The notes: generated by a model not told the origin, from the sequence alone. Positions 10,260 through 20,945 are shown, counted from the first letter of the stretch. The stretch: 64,000 bases of DNA from Argyresthia goedartella (GCA_949825045.1 OX463815.1:33347356-33411355); one strand, 5' to 3'. Translations and numbers: made by a program.

Positions 10260-12245
10260 GGCTTGCTCGACAATATTCCTGCTACCAGGGTAATCTGGGT
10301 GTGGATTTGTCGATAGCTGGAATAAGGAGAAACGATTAAGTTATCATCTGCTTTGAATAATAATAATTCTGATTTTAATAACCTCTTAAATAGAGCGAAC
10401 CATGGTTGGGTGGGCCAGTACGGTACCACCATGATGCCCCTAGCTTTATCAGTGATTATCTTTCGCAACGACTTAAGGATCATGGTGAAAGGAGGGAACG
10501 CATAAAAATAAAGATCGGACCAGGATATTGTGAAAGCATTGATTGCAAATGCGTCCGGATCTTTATGCCATGAGACTCTGCTGGCAAATAAGTCTACAAC
10601 AGGTGGTTGAAACTTTGTAATTATCCTTTTAAAAGCATAATCACTTAGCTCCCATTCTATATGTGGGTGTATGCGTCTTGATTCGGCATCAGCGATTACA
10701 TTATCAGATGATCGAATATATGTAGCATAAACATCTAGGCTTCGACGTGCACACCACTGCCATAACTGTTTCGTAACATCTGTTAAGTGTGGATATTGAT
10801 TCCCACCCATTGTATTCACATATGATATGGCAGTGGTTTTGTCTATTCGTAGTAAGATTTGACAATTTGTTAAACTCTTTGCAAAATATGCAGCCAATAT
10901 TTCGGGATAATTAATATGTTGTAATCGTTCCTCCTCACTCCATAGTCCACTTGCGGTTTCTTCTCCACACGCAATCCCCCACCCCGTTTTAGAGGCATCA
11001 GAATTGATTTCCAGGCAAAATTCGTCATTTTTGAAAGTCTTTACCGAGTGGGAAATTGCATGTTTCCACCAACGTAAATACGAAATTATGTTATCAGGTA
11101 TCGTCATGTAGCTGTCATAATCATTATCTTTGATCAAGCTTAATTTACAGCGTTCAAAGAGCTTTGTATAAAGCCAACCGTATTCAATGGCAGGGCAGGC
11201 CGAAACTAAAAGACCCACAAAACTGGCAAAATCTCTTATTTTGCATCTCTTGAGTTTAAGATACTTAGTAATCTCAGTTTGGATACATTTTGCCTTTTCT
11301 ACAGGAAGACTAACCTGGAACTTTTGCGAGTCAATTACATATCCTAGGAATTTACAAATTTTATAGGGAGTAAGGCAGCTTTTTCCTTCATTAATGATAA
11401 AGCCTAATGAAATAAATAAATAAATAATACCTTGGACACCTTTTACACACATTGATCTAGCCCCAAACTAGGATTCCCTGTATCTTGGGTACTAGACAAC
11501 GATATTTATACTTATATAGATAAATATTATACTTAGATAGATAAACAACCATGACTAGGGTACAAACATCCGTTCTCGTCAAACAAACATTTGCCCCCAC
11601 CGGGACTCGAACCCGGGACCTTTGGTTTCGTGGGCAGCGTCACTGCCGACTCGGCCATTCGGGTCGTCATATATATGCTGTCAATAGTCTTTTTGTATCG
11701 CATATGTTCTTCACAACACATTCATCGTAAGACTGGACAATTAGCAAAAAATCATCTAAATAAACCGTAGATAGATAACCCTTAAGGCGAAGAAGTTTTA
11801 CAACCGGTTTCAAGATTTTGGTGAACACGAACGGTGCCGTACTAAGGCCGAAAGGTAAAAACGTTGAATTCGTAAGTATCTTGCTCCCACTGAAATCTCA
11901 AATATTTTTTGAAATGAGGATGGATTTTTATCAAGAAATATGCATCTTTCAAATCGAGCGTACTCATGAGAAACTATTCCTCGATATTAATTTTAATGCT
12001 GTATGCAAGTCCTCAATTTTAAAGTGAGCTGTGTCAATGAATTTATTAACAGATTTTGAGTTTAATATCAATCTCATTTTTCCATTGGACTTTGGAATCA
12101 AGAAGATACTTGATAGATATTGATCATGACAAAAAATACATTTTGATACTGCGCCTATTGATAACAGATTGTCAATCGCTGTCCTAAATTGTTTTTTGTC
12201 AGCTACAGAGTAATTTTGGAATTTTGGTAAAGCCTTCTGTGTCAC
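10253..12245 (-). pseudogene. DIRS reverse transcriptase-RNase H, SINE-interrupted
   Basis: The N-terminal RT piece (12245-11964) has FLIPKSNGKMRLILNSKSVN. The next frame (about 11964-11690) carries LDLKDAYFLIKIHP and the catalytic YLDDFLLI near 11740-11765. After the SINE the frame resumes at SLGFIINEGKS (about 11408). RNase H follows with acidic residues in NSDASKTGWG, NYPEILAAYFAK, RIDKTTAISYVN and NVIADAESRR. This order and the short RNase H are typical of DIRS pol. The first 15 or so residues of the 10253-11452 frame come from the SINE, not RT. A frameshift near 11970 separates the first two RT pieces. The 3' end overlaps the recombinase start by 7 nt. Confidence 0.88.
11410..11670 (-). 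repeat. tRNA-derived SINE inside DIRS RT
   Basis: On the minus strand: GACGACCC start, box A TGGCCGAGTCGG, box B GGTTCGAGTCC, the CAGGGAATCCTAGTTTGGGG motif and an ATTT-repeat tail (11410-11427). It interrupts the RT frame between DTKRLL and SLGFIINEG. No clean long target duplication was seen. Confidence 0.85.
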
Positions 12246-12361
12246 AGGACGAGAAAATTGTATTTTATATCCTTCAATATATGAAAGAATAAGCGGATCT
12301 TCAGTTAATAATCTCCATATGTCATAATGTAACGCAAGCCTACCGGCATAGTTTACCGGGA

Positions 12362-13251
12362 TTATCTGCGATGATACTGCTGATTGGGTTGCCGATACGA
12401 CGATGGTTTCGATGAAGGACCCGGCCGATTCTTCATCGAAGTCGTGGCAAGCTCCTTCGTCCTTTGAACTCGCTGCTGCCTGCGAGGCGGAAGAGGACCC
12501 TTCCAGTTTAAACGCTTCGCTGGCGCTGGCTTTTTGCTTGGTTGAGGCTTGGGTACTTGACTGGACTTCAGTTCTGCGCCGGATTTATTTATGGCTTTAG
12601 CTGATTTTAAAGTGTCAGCTAAATTTTCACTGAAGAGGTACTGGTCAATTTTGGTGTTTTGAAGTTGTGATTTCATCTCAGTTTTCAAAGCAGTTAGGAT
12701 AAATTGTTTACGTGTTTTCGAGTGTGCATGTTGGCAGTCACATAAAATTTTGCACGCATCCATCAAAGTTTTTACCATTTTCATGTCCTTGTCCTTTGTC
12801 GAAATCAAATTGGATAAGACTTCGCTCAGGCATGCTATAGCTAGCGTCAGATCTTTTTGTCCTTCTTCAATCGATTTATCACGCCTGGTCATCGTATCGC
12901 TAACCGCTGCTTTGATCTCTCCGTTAAGGACAGGCGGGTCGATTAACTTACAGTTACTAGGTGTAAGATACTTTTCTTTCAATACTTTTCGGGCTTCTTT
13001 AGTGAGCCCTGTTGTGGCGTAGTGTTTAAGCCGAACTGCTATGTCCTTTTGTATCTCCTTCCCGTAAGTGTTAATAACCGTGGGATCATCTCCTAGAAGC
13101 TGTAATATGTCAAAATCAATTGTATTAGTCTCGTCTGGGATGGCAGCTTTGGCCGTGTTCGTAGATAGCGGCACCGTCGTTTCATCAGTCTGACTGGTTT
13201 CGACCGGTAGGATTGGGTCTGTTAGCTCGTCAGGCTCATAATCGCTGAATG
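12362..13251 (-). CDS. DIRS Gag-like protein, predicted exon 2
   Basis: The frame encodes about 295 residues, opening with FSDYEPDELTDPILPV. It is acidic at first and ends in a strongly basic, Pro/Gln-rich tail (KPQPSKKPAPAKRLNWKG and NRPGPSSKPSSYRQPNQQ), as expected of a nucleic-acid-binding capsid protein. The middle (about residues 90-210) is helical-looking. No zinc knuckle is seen, as is common for DIRS Gag. The frame also extends upstream to about 13291 without an ATG. I prefer a splice at 13252/13251 because it joins in frame with the upstream basic exon (13874-14042). It is followed by RT with a short gap. Confidence 0.75.
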
Positions 13252-13873
13252 CTGGTTGTACTATTTCAATGTCCGAAAATAACGAGACCAAAGCAATGAT
13301 AATTCAGTCTAACTTGAACTAGTCCCTAGTACTAGTCGCTATAGCCAGCCTGAGGATATCAATATATGCCTATAGTTGAAACAAGGAGCTAGTCCTCAGG
13401 TAACATCAGTCATGAACCATTCCACTAGTAATGGCCGCTTAAGACTGTGACGTTAGCAAGTATGCAGATGAAACAGTCCCCAACAGTACTGTTCGCTAAT
13501 TCTACTACTTTGCTAACTTATTGATCTTGCAATTCGACAACACAACACCTAACTTGTAGGTATGTACGTAATAAGTCTGTGAACCAGTCCCATTGTACTG
13601 GCCCCTATAGACTATATAGGTAAATAGGTAGAATGAAACAGCCCCAATGTGCTGTCCGCTTTATCTACTTTAGCATGATTACAAAATCAATAAAGTAAAA
13701 ACACGGTGTTTATTTATTTGAAATTGAATAATTTGGTTGGTATAATCATGTAATCGTTAATTAGAGTACAATCCTCTTGTAACGAAAATAGTGTTCAAAT
13801 TGCAATATCAATGTTGGCACCATAGATGCGATGCGTAAAAAGTAGGTCACGTCCCTATTCTGGACGTGCGTAC
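13252..13873 (-). other. Predicted intron in DIRS Gag
   Basis: On the minus strand the upstream frame ends CCGCCAG then GTACGC, a good 5' splice site (GT at 13873-13872). TACAACCAG ends at 13252 and can be the 3' site. Splicing after phase 1 restores one frame (YPP, A, FSDYEPDEL). The intron would be 622 nt and holds the hairpin array. This is inference; no transcript was available. Confidence 0.5.
13318..13655. repeat. Array of five small hairpins with changing stems
   Basis: Five copies of the plan GAA, 5-6 bp stem, 7-10 nt loop, complementary stem, usually CGCT or CCCT. Stems: 13318-13323/13331-13336 (ACTAGT/ACTAGT); 13417-13421/13430-13434 (CCATT/AATGG); 13473-13477/13488-13492 (ACAGT/ACTGT); 13584-13588/13597-13601 (CCAGT/ACTGG); 13638-13642/13651-13655 (ACAGC/GCTGT). 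Loops begin CC and end GT. The stem letters differ but pairing is kept. Confidence 0.75.
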
Positions 13874-14042
13874 CTGGCGGGTATGACCTCGAAGGCGTGG
13901 AACCTCGCGATGACGACGTATCGTCGGAATCTTCCTTGTTTCGCCGGTGCCGTCTTCGTGCTAGTTTTCTTTGCAGCTTTCTTATTTTTCGTTCAACTGC
14001 GACATCGTCGTCGTCGTCGCGGTGTTTTCTTTTCCGCGGCAT
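13874..14042 (-). CDS. DIRS Gag N-terminal basic exon (predicted exon 1)
   Basis: The frame starts MPRKRKHRDDDDD, followed by a very basic helix (KIRKLQRKLARRRHRR) and a Ser-rich linker (DTSSSRGSTPSRSYPP). Short Arg/Asp-rich starts of this kind are common in DIRS Gag proteins. It lies just inside the ITR, at the expected 5' position of the element. Without splicing the frame reads on to a stop at 13761 with no relation to Gag. Confidence 0.65.
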
Positions 14043-14148
14043 TCCAACAGTTCACCAAGAGTTCAAAATTCACAACAACAGCTACTAGAATAGGGGTGCG
14101 GTCGGAACGCGGGCGCAACGTATGGAAAGGCGGAGCACTAGAACGCGA

Positions 14149-14302
14149 ATGAAGGTTGCAAAATGCGCGCGGGTGAGGTGATACACAACTACCCCAAAAA
14201 AAAAAATGGATTCAAATAAAGGATTCCAAAAATATAGTGTGTGAAAGGCGTACACTACGCGGTACTACAAGTGTCATTGCTAATCTCAAAGGACAAAGCA
14301 CG
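14149..14302. repeat. DIRS inverted terminal repeat, high-coordinate end
   Basis: Inverted near-identical partner of 8829-8981. It would hold the promoter of the minus-strand element. The outer end beyond the shared part is CGACATATAAT. Confidence 0.88.
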
Positions 14303-14311
14303 ACATATAAT

Positions 14312-14397
14312 ACTTCATATTTCACAACAACCTGTGAGGAACATAATACTTCATATTTTCACAACAACCTGTGAGGAACATAATACTTCATATTTCG
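14312..14397 (+). repeat. 36-bp tandem repeat, right of the DIRS element
   Basis: It continues the array at 8727-8772 in phase: two full units (one with an extra T) and part of a third. Further out, both sides carry CCCCCTTTTTGCCCCC, so the host repeat is larger than the 36-bp unit. Confidence 0.8.
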
Positions 14398-14634
14398 TCC
14401 AAAAATGGTCTCGATTCGTTCATAAATAACGCCGCAGCAAACTTCCCCCTTTTTGCCCCCATTTTCACCTTAATTGAAAAAAGCTCTCGACAAAAAATAT
14501 ATTTTAATTCAAGGAACACGTGTGCCAAGTTTCGTGAGAGTCGGTTGAAAACTGTGGCCCCTAGACCGGAACTGACAGACATATTATTTTTTTAAACCAT
14601 TTATTAATCCCAATTACAATATATATTGGGTGCT

Positions 14635-15048
14635 TACCTATGAAATTGGCGATTTTTTCTTATAGATTCAGGAGTTCATAATTCGAGTAATTCAATAGCT
14701 ATTTCCAGTTTTGTTTTATTGTTTTAAAATTTATTTCAATATTTTACGTCTACTTATTAAATTTTCTTTTAATTTTCAGTTTGATAACTAAAACGTTATC
14801 TTCAAAATCAGTGCCTCCTAAATGTCATCAATTTTCATGATTATATTCGTAATATTTTTTTACAGCTGACACTTTTCAAAAATAATATAAAATTTTCTGT
14901 TAGCTAAATGTTGTCTCATTCATACACACAAAGTTTATAAAATTAGGATCTGTCATTCCTAAAAAAATACAAAATGTTTGTACTGAAAATTGAGTTAACT
15001 TCAATTTCTCCATGCAAAACGCCAATTTCATATGTAAGGAACTAATAT
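14635..15048. repeat. MITE-like element, copy 1 of 2
   Basis: It has imperfect inverted ends built on CCTATGAAATTGGCG. It is nearly identical over its whole length of about 415 bp to 24576-24998. Both are non-coding and flanked by TA or TATA, compatible with a TA target. Confidence 0.75.
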
Positions 15049-15208
15049 AACTTATGTTATATAGCCACTATTCAAACCAGTAGTTTATCTGTAGTGACGA
15101 GTGTTACTTACTTAAAAAACAAGTTATCTTAAAAACATAATTACGAAAACAGAGTCACGTAGGTGCGTGATATTTTTACATATTTACATAGTACATATTT
15201 TAATTATA

Positions 15209-15480
15209 TTATTTGGAAACAGAGTTTTTGATGAGGAAATCTTTTATTTTATGCTTATACTTATTGCTATCGCTATTAATATATAAATATTGTAGGTCGT
15301 TTGGAATTTCGTTGACCATACCCGGCAAGAAGTACATCCATGTTTTAGTTCCATATATATTATTATAATATTTCGGTAATGTAAATGATGGCATAAAGCT
15401 AAGGTTACGTAATCAAGAAGGTCTTTCCTTTTTTTTTTCAAAAACGTTTTGTTAATATCTTCATCGATTAGTGTATGTTA
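15209..15480 (-). pseudogene. Possible LINE C-terminal remnant
   Basis: The frame reads MPSFTLPKYYNNIYGTKTWM, then VNEIPNDL and KYKHKIKDFLI. W, LP, and K-KIKDFLI spacing resembles the far C-terminus of jockey/CR1-like ORF2 proteins. The match is weak, and neighbouring frames are broken. Confidence 0.3.
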
Positions 15481-15573
15481 TTTAAATTTGTCGTATACAT
15501 CTAGTATTATACAGTATTGGAATAGGTTAATTTTGTTATTCATATCTATATATCCAGATCTATTTATATAATC

Positions 15574-15770
15574 TAGAAATAGAAATAGAAATAGAAATAT
15601 ATTTATTTGACAAATAAACACAAGGATATACAGAAATAAAAAGAAACCATAGTACAGTTCGGGGTTGAGGTTTTTAGATGCCAAAATGGTTTGAGCTCAG
15701 CATGTGTTACGTGTAGCAGTGAGCTGCACGTAACGCTGGTTTTCAGCTCACACCATTTCCTAAATCTACA
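15574..15770 (-). repeat. LINE 3'UTR fragment with hairpin and AGAAAT tail
   Basis: On the minus strand a hairpin-bearing 3'UTR (hairpin 15698-15738) runs into a microsatellite-like tail, (TTTCTA)n in sense, at 15574-15600. The plan matches the fragment at 52547-52800. No coding part of this LINE was found next to it. Confidence 0.6.
15698..15738 (-). ncRNA. 3'UTR hairpin, form CAGC-ATGT-stem-GCTG
   Basis: The outer pair is CAGC/GCTG, with a 4-nt bulge ATGT on one side, then a 12-bp inner stem GTTACGTGTAGC/GCTGCACGTAAC (one wobble) and a 5-nt loop. The same plan with a different inner stem lies at 52749-52789. It is a structural RNA element of a LINE, not a separate RNA gene. Confidence 0.6.
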
Positions 15771-16216
15771 TATATGATATATGATCTATATATACAGAGA
15801 CAGACGAAAACAAAATCGGCTTATCTTGTCGAAATGAAACACTTCTCGCTTCGCTCGCTCGGTCAATAAAAACTTGCAAAAGAGGGGCCTTTTATGTTTT
15901 AGGTCGCAAAATATTATTGTAAATGAATATCTTGACCGAAGTTCCTCTTTTGTTAGTCATGGCAATGATGGGATCATTAACAATATCTGCAGACGTATGT
16001 ATGCCCGGTTACAAAACATTAAGAACCGGCTCGACATAGACTGGAGAAATCTATGCAATCTCCTAATAGTCGATTCTTTTGTTTTCAGACAAACAAATTA
16101 TTAAAGATTTGAAACTTGTGTCACATGATATCTTTGGTTGTGGTGTTATAAGCGCCGCCAAATTATAATAGACGTGGAAATTCCATATTTTTGTAGATAA
16201 ACCTTGGCTCTATATT
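15771..16216. other. No gene recognised
   Basis: A 76-codon plus-strand frame (15874-16104) has a coding-like look but no recognisable domain. The rest is AT-rich. Confidence 0.35.
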
Positions 16217-16521
16217 TCAAAATCAAAATCAAAAATTGTTTATTTCATAACAAAAACATGTTTGCACTGACGTGGGATCTCCTTTTAAGTATTGCAATAC
16301 CTGTATCAGGAGATACCTACCTTCCACAATGAACATTTAAGAAATAAACACATTTATGTATTTGTTTAAAAAAATTCTAGTGTGTTAACTAAGTGTCATT
16401 TGCACAGATAATTTGTGATTAGTGCGCTAAGCGATTATTACATTGTTATTATTGTTATTATACAACTGCTAAATAGCATCATAATTTTGGTGCAAATGGA
16501 CCTAAGTAACAATAATGAAAA

Positions 16522-16555
16522 GTTGTCTTACTGTTAATAGCAACAGTAAGACAAC
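16522..16555 (-). ncRNA. Perfect 14-bp hairpin in LINE 3'UTR
   Basis: GTTGTCTTACTGTT (16522-16535) and AACAGTAAGACAAC (16542-16555) pair perfectly around AATAGC. It lies about 285 bp from the 3' tail, the place where many LINE reverse transcriptases recognise a stem-loop. Confidence 0.65.
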
Positions 16556-16764
16556 CTCTCACCACCATCACTACAGAAACTTATATTTAATATTCAATTT
16601 AATGAAAGTATTAACATAAGTAATTAATACTTAGGAAGTTAATTCTAAAATACTGTAATCATATAAGTTACATATGTATGTATTCATATCCTTGTTTATA
16701 CAATATAGGCTATTATGATACAGTTTTAAACAATACATTGTTAAGTGGAACGTTTGAACAAAGA

Positions 16765-19639
16765 TTAAACCTCATCATAGTCCAGACTTGTAAGCCATTT
16801 TATAAGCGATTGTTTAACATCTCTAGTAGTGAGTTTGTAAATATTTAATATTTTATTTATTTTATTGTAAAGAAAACTTGCTTGTATTTTATACTGTCTT
16901 TGGGCAAAATTTGATTTGTACTGAGTAATATCAGAGACTGTGTAATGTCGTCGAGTTTCAGGTAGATTAGGGTTAAATGGTAATTGTCGGTGTTTTTTAA
17001 TAATTTTATTAAGAATGTAGATTTTCCTGATAGAAAGTAAGTTGGATTTAAGATAGAGTTGAGTGGTGGGAAATCTATAAGGTAGGAAGTACATAACCTT
17101 TATGAGGGATCGTTGAGATCTTTCAAGTTCTAAGAATCTCGTTTTAGTTGCTCCACCCCATATCGGGATGCAGTAAGAAATAATGGATTGAACCAGTGCA
17201 GTGTATATTTGATTTAGTAGTGACCCCAGTGTAACATGTCTTAGCTTTTTAAAAATCCACATCATCTTTCTAATCCTGTTAGTTACCAGTTCAATATGAT
17301 AAAACCAAGACAACCTTTCGTCCAGCATAATATCCAAATATTTTACTTTAGGAAGCTTATCCACACGTGTCAGATGGTTGGTTACAGCTGTGTATTTTAA
17401 TTTTGAAGTTAGATTTGGGTTGGGTTCGTTTGTTCATAGTAAAGCATATATAATTAGTTTTAGACGTGTTGAGGGATAACATGTTATTTTTTAGCCAACA
17501 GTTAATTCTTGTTAGTCCTTTCTCAGTCAGCTCTTTGGTCTCTTCCCAAGATTGACCATGGAAGACGATTGCAGTGTCATCTGCGTAGGAAAATATTTGA
17601 GCATTACTAAGCTTAAGGGAATACATGTCATTAATATAGATCAAAAGGAGTGTAGGCCCAAGGACACTTCCTTGGGGAACTCCATATGTAATGTCAGACT
17701 CCTCACTTATATGTGATTCTATTTTAACTTGTTGCTTACGTTCACTGAGATAGTCTATAAAAAGAGCTAGCGGGTAACCTCTAATACCAATACTTTCTAG
17801 CTTGTTTATAAGGGTAGGAATATAAACAGTATCGAAGGCTTTCTTCAGATCAAGGAACACCGTTAGGCATTTAAGTTTGTTGTCTACACGTTCAGTTATT
17901 AAGGAACTGAGATCTGAGACTGCGTCTTCAGTAGATCTTGCCTGTCTAAATCCATATCGCGAGGGAGATAAAATATTGTTTTTTTCTAAGTAATTATGAA
18001 GTCTGTTATTTAATAGTTTTTCTAATATTTTGGATATCGAAGGAAGAACAGAAATAGGTCTAAAATTATTAATTATGTCTTCTTTGTTACCATTTTTGTA
18101 CACTGGTGTTATAATAGCTTGTTTTAGACGCGACGGGAAGATGCCTTGTTGAAAACATATGTTGGCGAAGTGACAGATTACAGGAATTAGAAGAAACTTA
18201 GAAAGTTTTAGAAAACATGGTGATATATTGTCGAGACCGGGAGAACTACCTGATTTCAGATTTGAAATGATTCTATTGACCTCTTGTGGGTCAGTGTCAA
18301 GAAGAACAAAGGATGAGGGTTGTGACATGACAGATCTTCCTGTTTCAATTTGGATTTTATTACTATATGATTTGTCGGATGTGATTTCCTGGGCAAGTTT
18401 TTTTCCAATGTTGGCAAAAAATGTATTTACGTAGTTTACTGAGTCTTTCGGGGTTGATTTGAGATTTAGGAGACTAGAGTTTTTAGATTTGGTATTATTA
18501 AGATTTGTAATCGCTTTTATGGTTTGCCAAAGAGTTTTAGGGTTTTTTGTTGAGCTAGCTAGTAATTCTTTTTCGTATTGACGTTTCAGTTTCTTTATTA
18601 GGTTATTGCAGTAGTTGCGGTATCTTTTATACGTTATTCTAAGAATTTCATTATGGGGATCTAAGCGTAGAGTTTTCTGAAGTTTGTTTCTATTATTTAT
18701 GCAGCGTAATATGCCACTGCTTATCCATGGTTTTATTGTTCTTTTATTTCTAGGAATTCGGACTATTGTGCTGTTTTCTTCTAAAGAATCAGTTATTTTA
18801 TGTATTAATAAGTCTAGTATTATGTTAGGGTTATTTAAAGTAAGTAGTAGTCCTAGATTTTTTTGTTCTAAACTTTTTAAGGCATTATCGTAATTTATAT
18901 TAAATTTACTTCTATTGATTTTATTTCTATGTTTAGAGTATTTCAAATTTAAAAATGTCATGAGATGGTCCGTGATAGTTGTGTTTAATACAGCTATAAA
19001 TGTATTAAACTTGGTTGTTTGTAGTTTTAGAAAAAAGTGATCTAGGCAGTTATCACCTCTAGTAGGGAGCAAATGACCTGGAAGCAATCCATGAAGAGCG
19101 TTAATATCTAAGTATTTTATTCTGTTGTTTCGTTCTGTTGAAGTTTCATTTTCCTTAGGAATAATATTAATATTTAGGTCACCAACTATGATTAAATTTC
19201 TCTTAGTTTGTAAGGACTCTAAGTGGTTATTAAAAGAGGTGATAAATGGGTCAATGTCACTATTGTGGGATGGCAATCTGTATATTCCAAGGATAGAGAC
19301 ATCTTCGATATTAATTTGTAAACAGGAGGCATGCTCAAGTTTTATTTCGGTAACATTAGCATTAAGGTTATTTTTGACATAAACAACTACGCCATCACTC
19401 TTATTCAAAAGGTTGCAAGTAGTGTGGGAAGAATAAGATTCTAATAAAGGGACTGGTTTGTCATGATTTAGCCAACATTCTGTTAGTATTAATATATCAG
19501 CTTCATACTTTAATTGTGATAATGTTAGCTCAAGATTATCAAAGTTAGCACAAATACTCCTTATGTTTTGTGATATAATTGAGAGACTATTATCATTTGA
19601 AGGCATAAATTGATGAAGATCTAAGATATCACACGACAC
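16765..19639 (-). pseudogene. LINE ORF2: endonuclease-reverse transcriptase, one frameshift
   Basis: This is the enzyme that nicks the target and copies the LINE RNA. Endonuclease at about residues 15-225: SQNIRSICANFDNL, TECWLNHD, VGDLNINI, CLDHFFLK, ITDHLMTF. RT at about residues 480-740: FRPISVLPSISKILEK, VFLDLKKAFDTV, YGVPQGSVLGPTLL and the catalytic FSYADDTAIVF (near residue 683). The C-terminal part (VDKLPKVKYLDIMLDERLSW onward) is in another frame (17364-16765); the break is a one-base shift in an A-rich stretch near 17400. The first codon of the long frame is GTG. A further N-terminal open piece lies at 19925-19689, also out of frame, so the true start is uncertain. Confidence 0.88.
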
Positions 19640-20003
19640 TGAGTGTGCACAACTTGTGTTGTCTAATTCATTCAGAGTTTATAAATTACTATCCATTAGG
19701 AGGCATTATTAAAGTCCTATCGGACTCTGAGGGCAATGTGATGCTCTTAGAAGATATAGTAGAACTCTGGGTAGGAGTAATTTGTGTCAGGCTCAAACAT
19801 TTTACATTAGCAGGTCTATTGAGGCTGTATAGTGTTCCAACATTTACAGTTATATTGTAGAATACAGGTTTGTAACTTATATCGTTCTGAATTTCGATAG
19901 ATGACAAATTATTTAAAGATAGCACTAGGTAGTGTGAGACTGAAATGTGATCGTTTAAGTATATGTATAGTCACTTGTTATTATTGGCCGAATAGGTCGC
20001 TAG

Positions 20004-20945
20004 TTATTTATCGGACCTAATTACAATCGCTTTTTCTTCCTGGTCCGTACGTAGGTAGATCTTTCCGTTGGAATGCCAGCACGAGTACTTGTTTGCCTTA
20101 GCGACTTGTCTCGTCTCGTAAAGAAGTTTTCTAGTCGATGGAGCCAGGTGCTCATCTACATAAATAGGTTCACTCATACCTGGAAATCCAAGAATCTGAG
20201 TATTCAGTTTTTCCACGATGGGACGATCCTTGTTGTACTTGCGAATCGATGATAGGAGATGATTCCTTTTGGTAACGGTAGCAAATTTGACCACAATAGG
20301 TCTGGAAGTATTCGATTTTCCCGGTAGACGATAGACGTCACGTAGATCAGATGTTTGAATGTCTGTATTAATGACCTTTGCGACATTGGCAACAATAGAA
20401 AACAGGTCACTTTGCTTCTCAGAGTCCTTGTTTGGAACATTACGAAGCTCGATCGTTGCAGTACGTGTTTTAAGCTGTAGGTCATTAATCTGGTTCTGCA
20501 GTTGAAAAATTGCAAGGTCTTTTTCTTGATTTTCCTTCTGTAGCTGAGAAAGTTGGAGCTGTGTTCCATCAAAGCAGTTACTCATGTATTCCATACTCTT
20601 CTCAATGTCACTGTTAGTGGTTTGGATTTTGAGACATTGGGCCCTCAGTTCGGTTACTTCTTTTACCAATGTAGATAAACTTATGTCTTGGTCGTTCTTC
20701 CAATCGGATAGGCGGCGATCCTGGTCCTCTCTCCATGACGATAGCATTTCCTTAATTTCCAGGGCGAACTTTCTTAAGTGATCGTGAGATAAGCCAGCCT
20801 CTGGAGATCCCTCAGTTCTCTGACGCTTATGTCTAATTGTGACCATACTAGGAGCATCTTGAGATGGTTTTGTGTTTAATGCAGGATCCGAGAAGGATAA
20901 TGCTTGATTCAAAGTATTATTTTCAACTGGCGGACTGTGAATCAT
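20004..20945 (-). CDS. LINE ORF1: coiled-coil protein with FP-like C-terminus
   Basis: The 313-residue frame is intact. Residues about 60-165 form a charged coiled coil (LRKFALEIKEMLSSWRE; QLQLSQLQKENQEKDLAIF). Residues about 165-240 (ATIELRNVPNKDSEKQ; DVYRLPGKSNTSRPIVVKFA) resemble the RNA-binding-like core of LINE ORF1 proteins. The end (YVDEHLAPSTRKLLYETRQV; YSCWHSNGKIYLRTD) matches my memory of the baculovirus FP C-terminal domain, which is common in ORF1 of insect CR1-type LINEs. It should trimerise and coat the LINE RNA. No PHD or zinc knuckle is seen. Confidence 0.82.
   Translation of the reverse strand: MIHSPPVENNTLNQALSFSDPALNTKPSQDAPSMVTIRHKRQRTEGSPEAGLSHDHLRKFALEIKEMLSSWREDQDRRLSDWKNDQDISLSTLVKEVTELRAQCLKIQTTNSDIEKSMEYMSNCFDGTQLQLSQLQKENQEKDLAIFQLQNQINDLQLKTRTATIELRNVPNKDSEKQSDLFSIVANVAKVINTDIQTSDLRDVYRLPGKSNTSRPIVVKFATVTKRNHLLSSIRKYNKDRPIVEKLNTQILGFPGMSEPIYVDEHLAPSTRKLLYETRQVAKANKYSCWHSNGKIYLRTDQEEKAIVIRSDK

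Larger units (their letters stand above)
8773..14311 (-). mobile_element. DIRS-type tyrosine-recombinase retrotransposon
   Basis: The element reads right to left: ITR, Gag with a predicted intron, RT-RNase H, tyrosine recombinase, internal complementary region, ITR. The two ITRs (8829-8981 and 14149-14302) are inverted near-identical copies. The internal complementary region (9090-9198) contains the complements of both outer ends joined together, the hallmark of DIRS replication through a circle. The flanks join into an uninterrupted 36-bp tandem array, so insertion left no long duplication, as expected of a recombinase. A SINE at 11410-11670 splits RT, and the recombinase has stops and a frameshift, so this copy is dead. 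No methyltransferase ORF was found. Confidence 0.9.
16217..20945 (-). mobile_element. LINE of CR1-like type, nearly complete
   Basis: Right to left: FP-like ORF1 (20945-20004), a short spacer, ORF2 with endonuclease and RT (19639-16765), a 3'UTR with a perfect hairpin (16522-16555), and a repetitive 3' end of TTTTGA-type units (16217-16238). The exact 5' end is unclear; it lies at or above 20945. ORF1 with a baculovirus-FP-like C-terminal domain plus an EN-RT ORF2 fits CR1/Kiri/Daphne-type insect LINEs. One ORF2 frameshift is seen near 17400, so the copy is probably inactive but fairly young. Confidence 0.85.

Noticed and set aside
8727..14397. 36-bp direct repeats as a CRISPR array
   Set aside because: Units are contiguous with no spacers, and the genome is eukaryotic.
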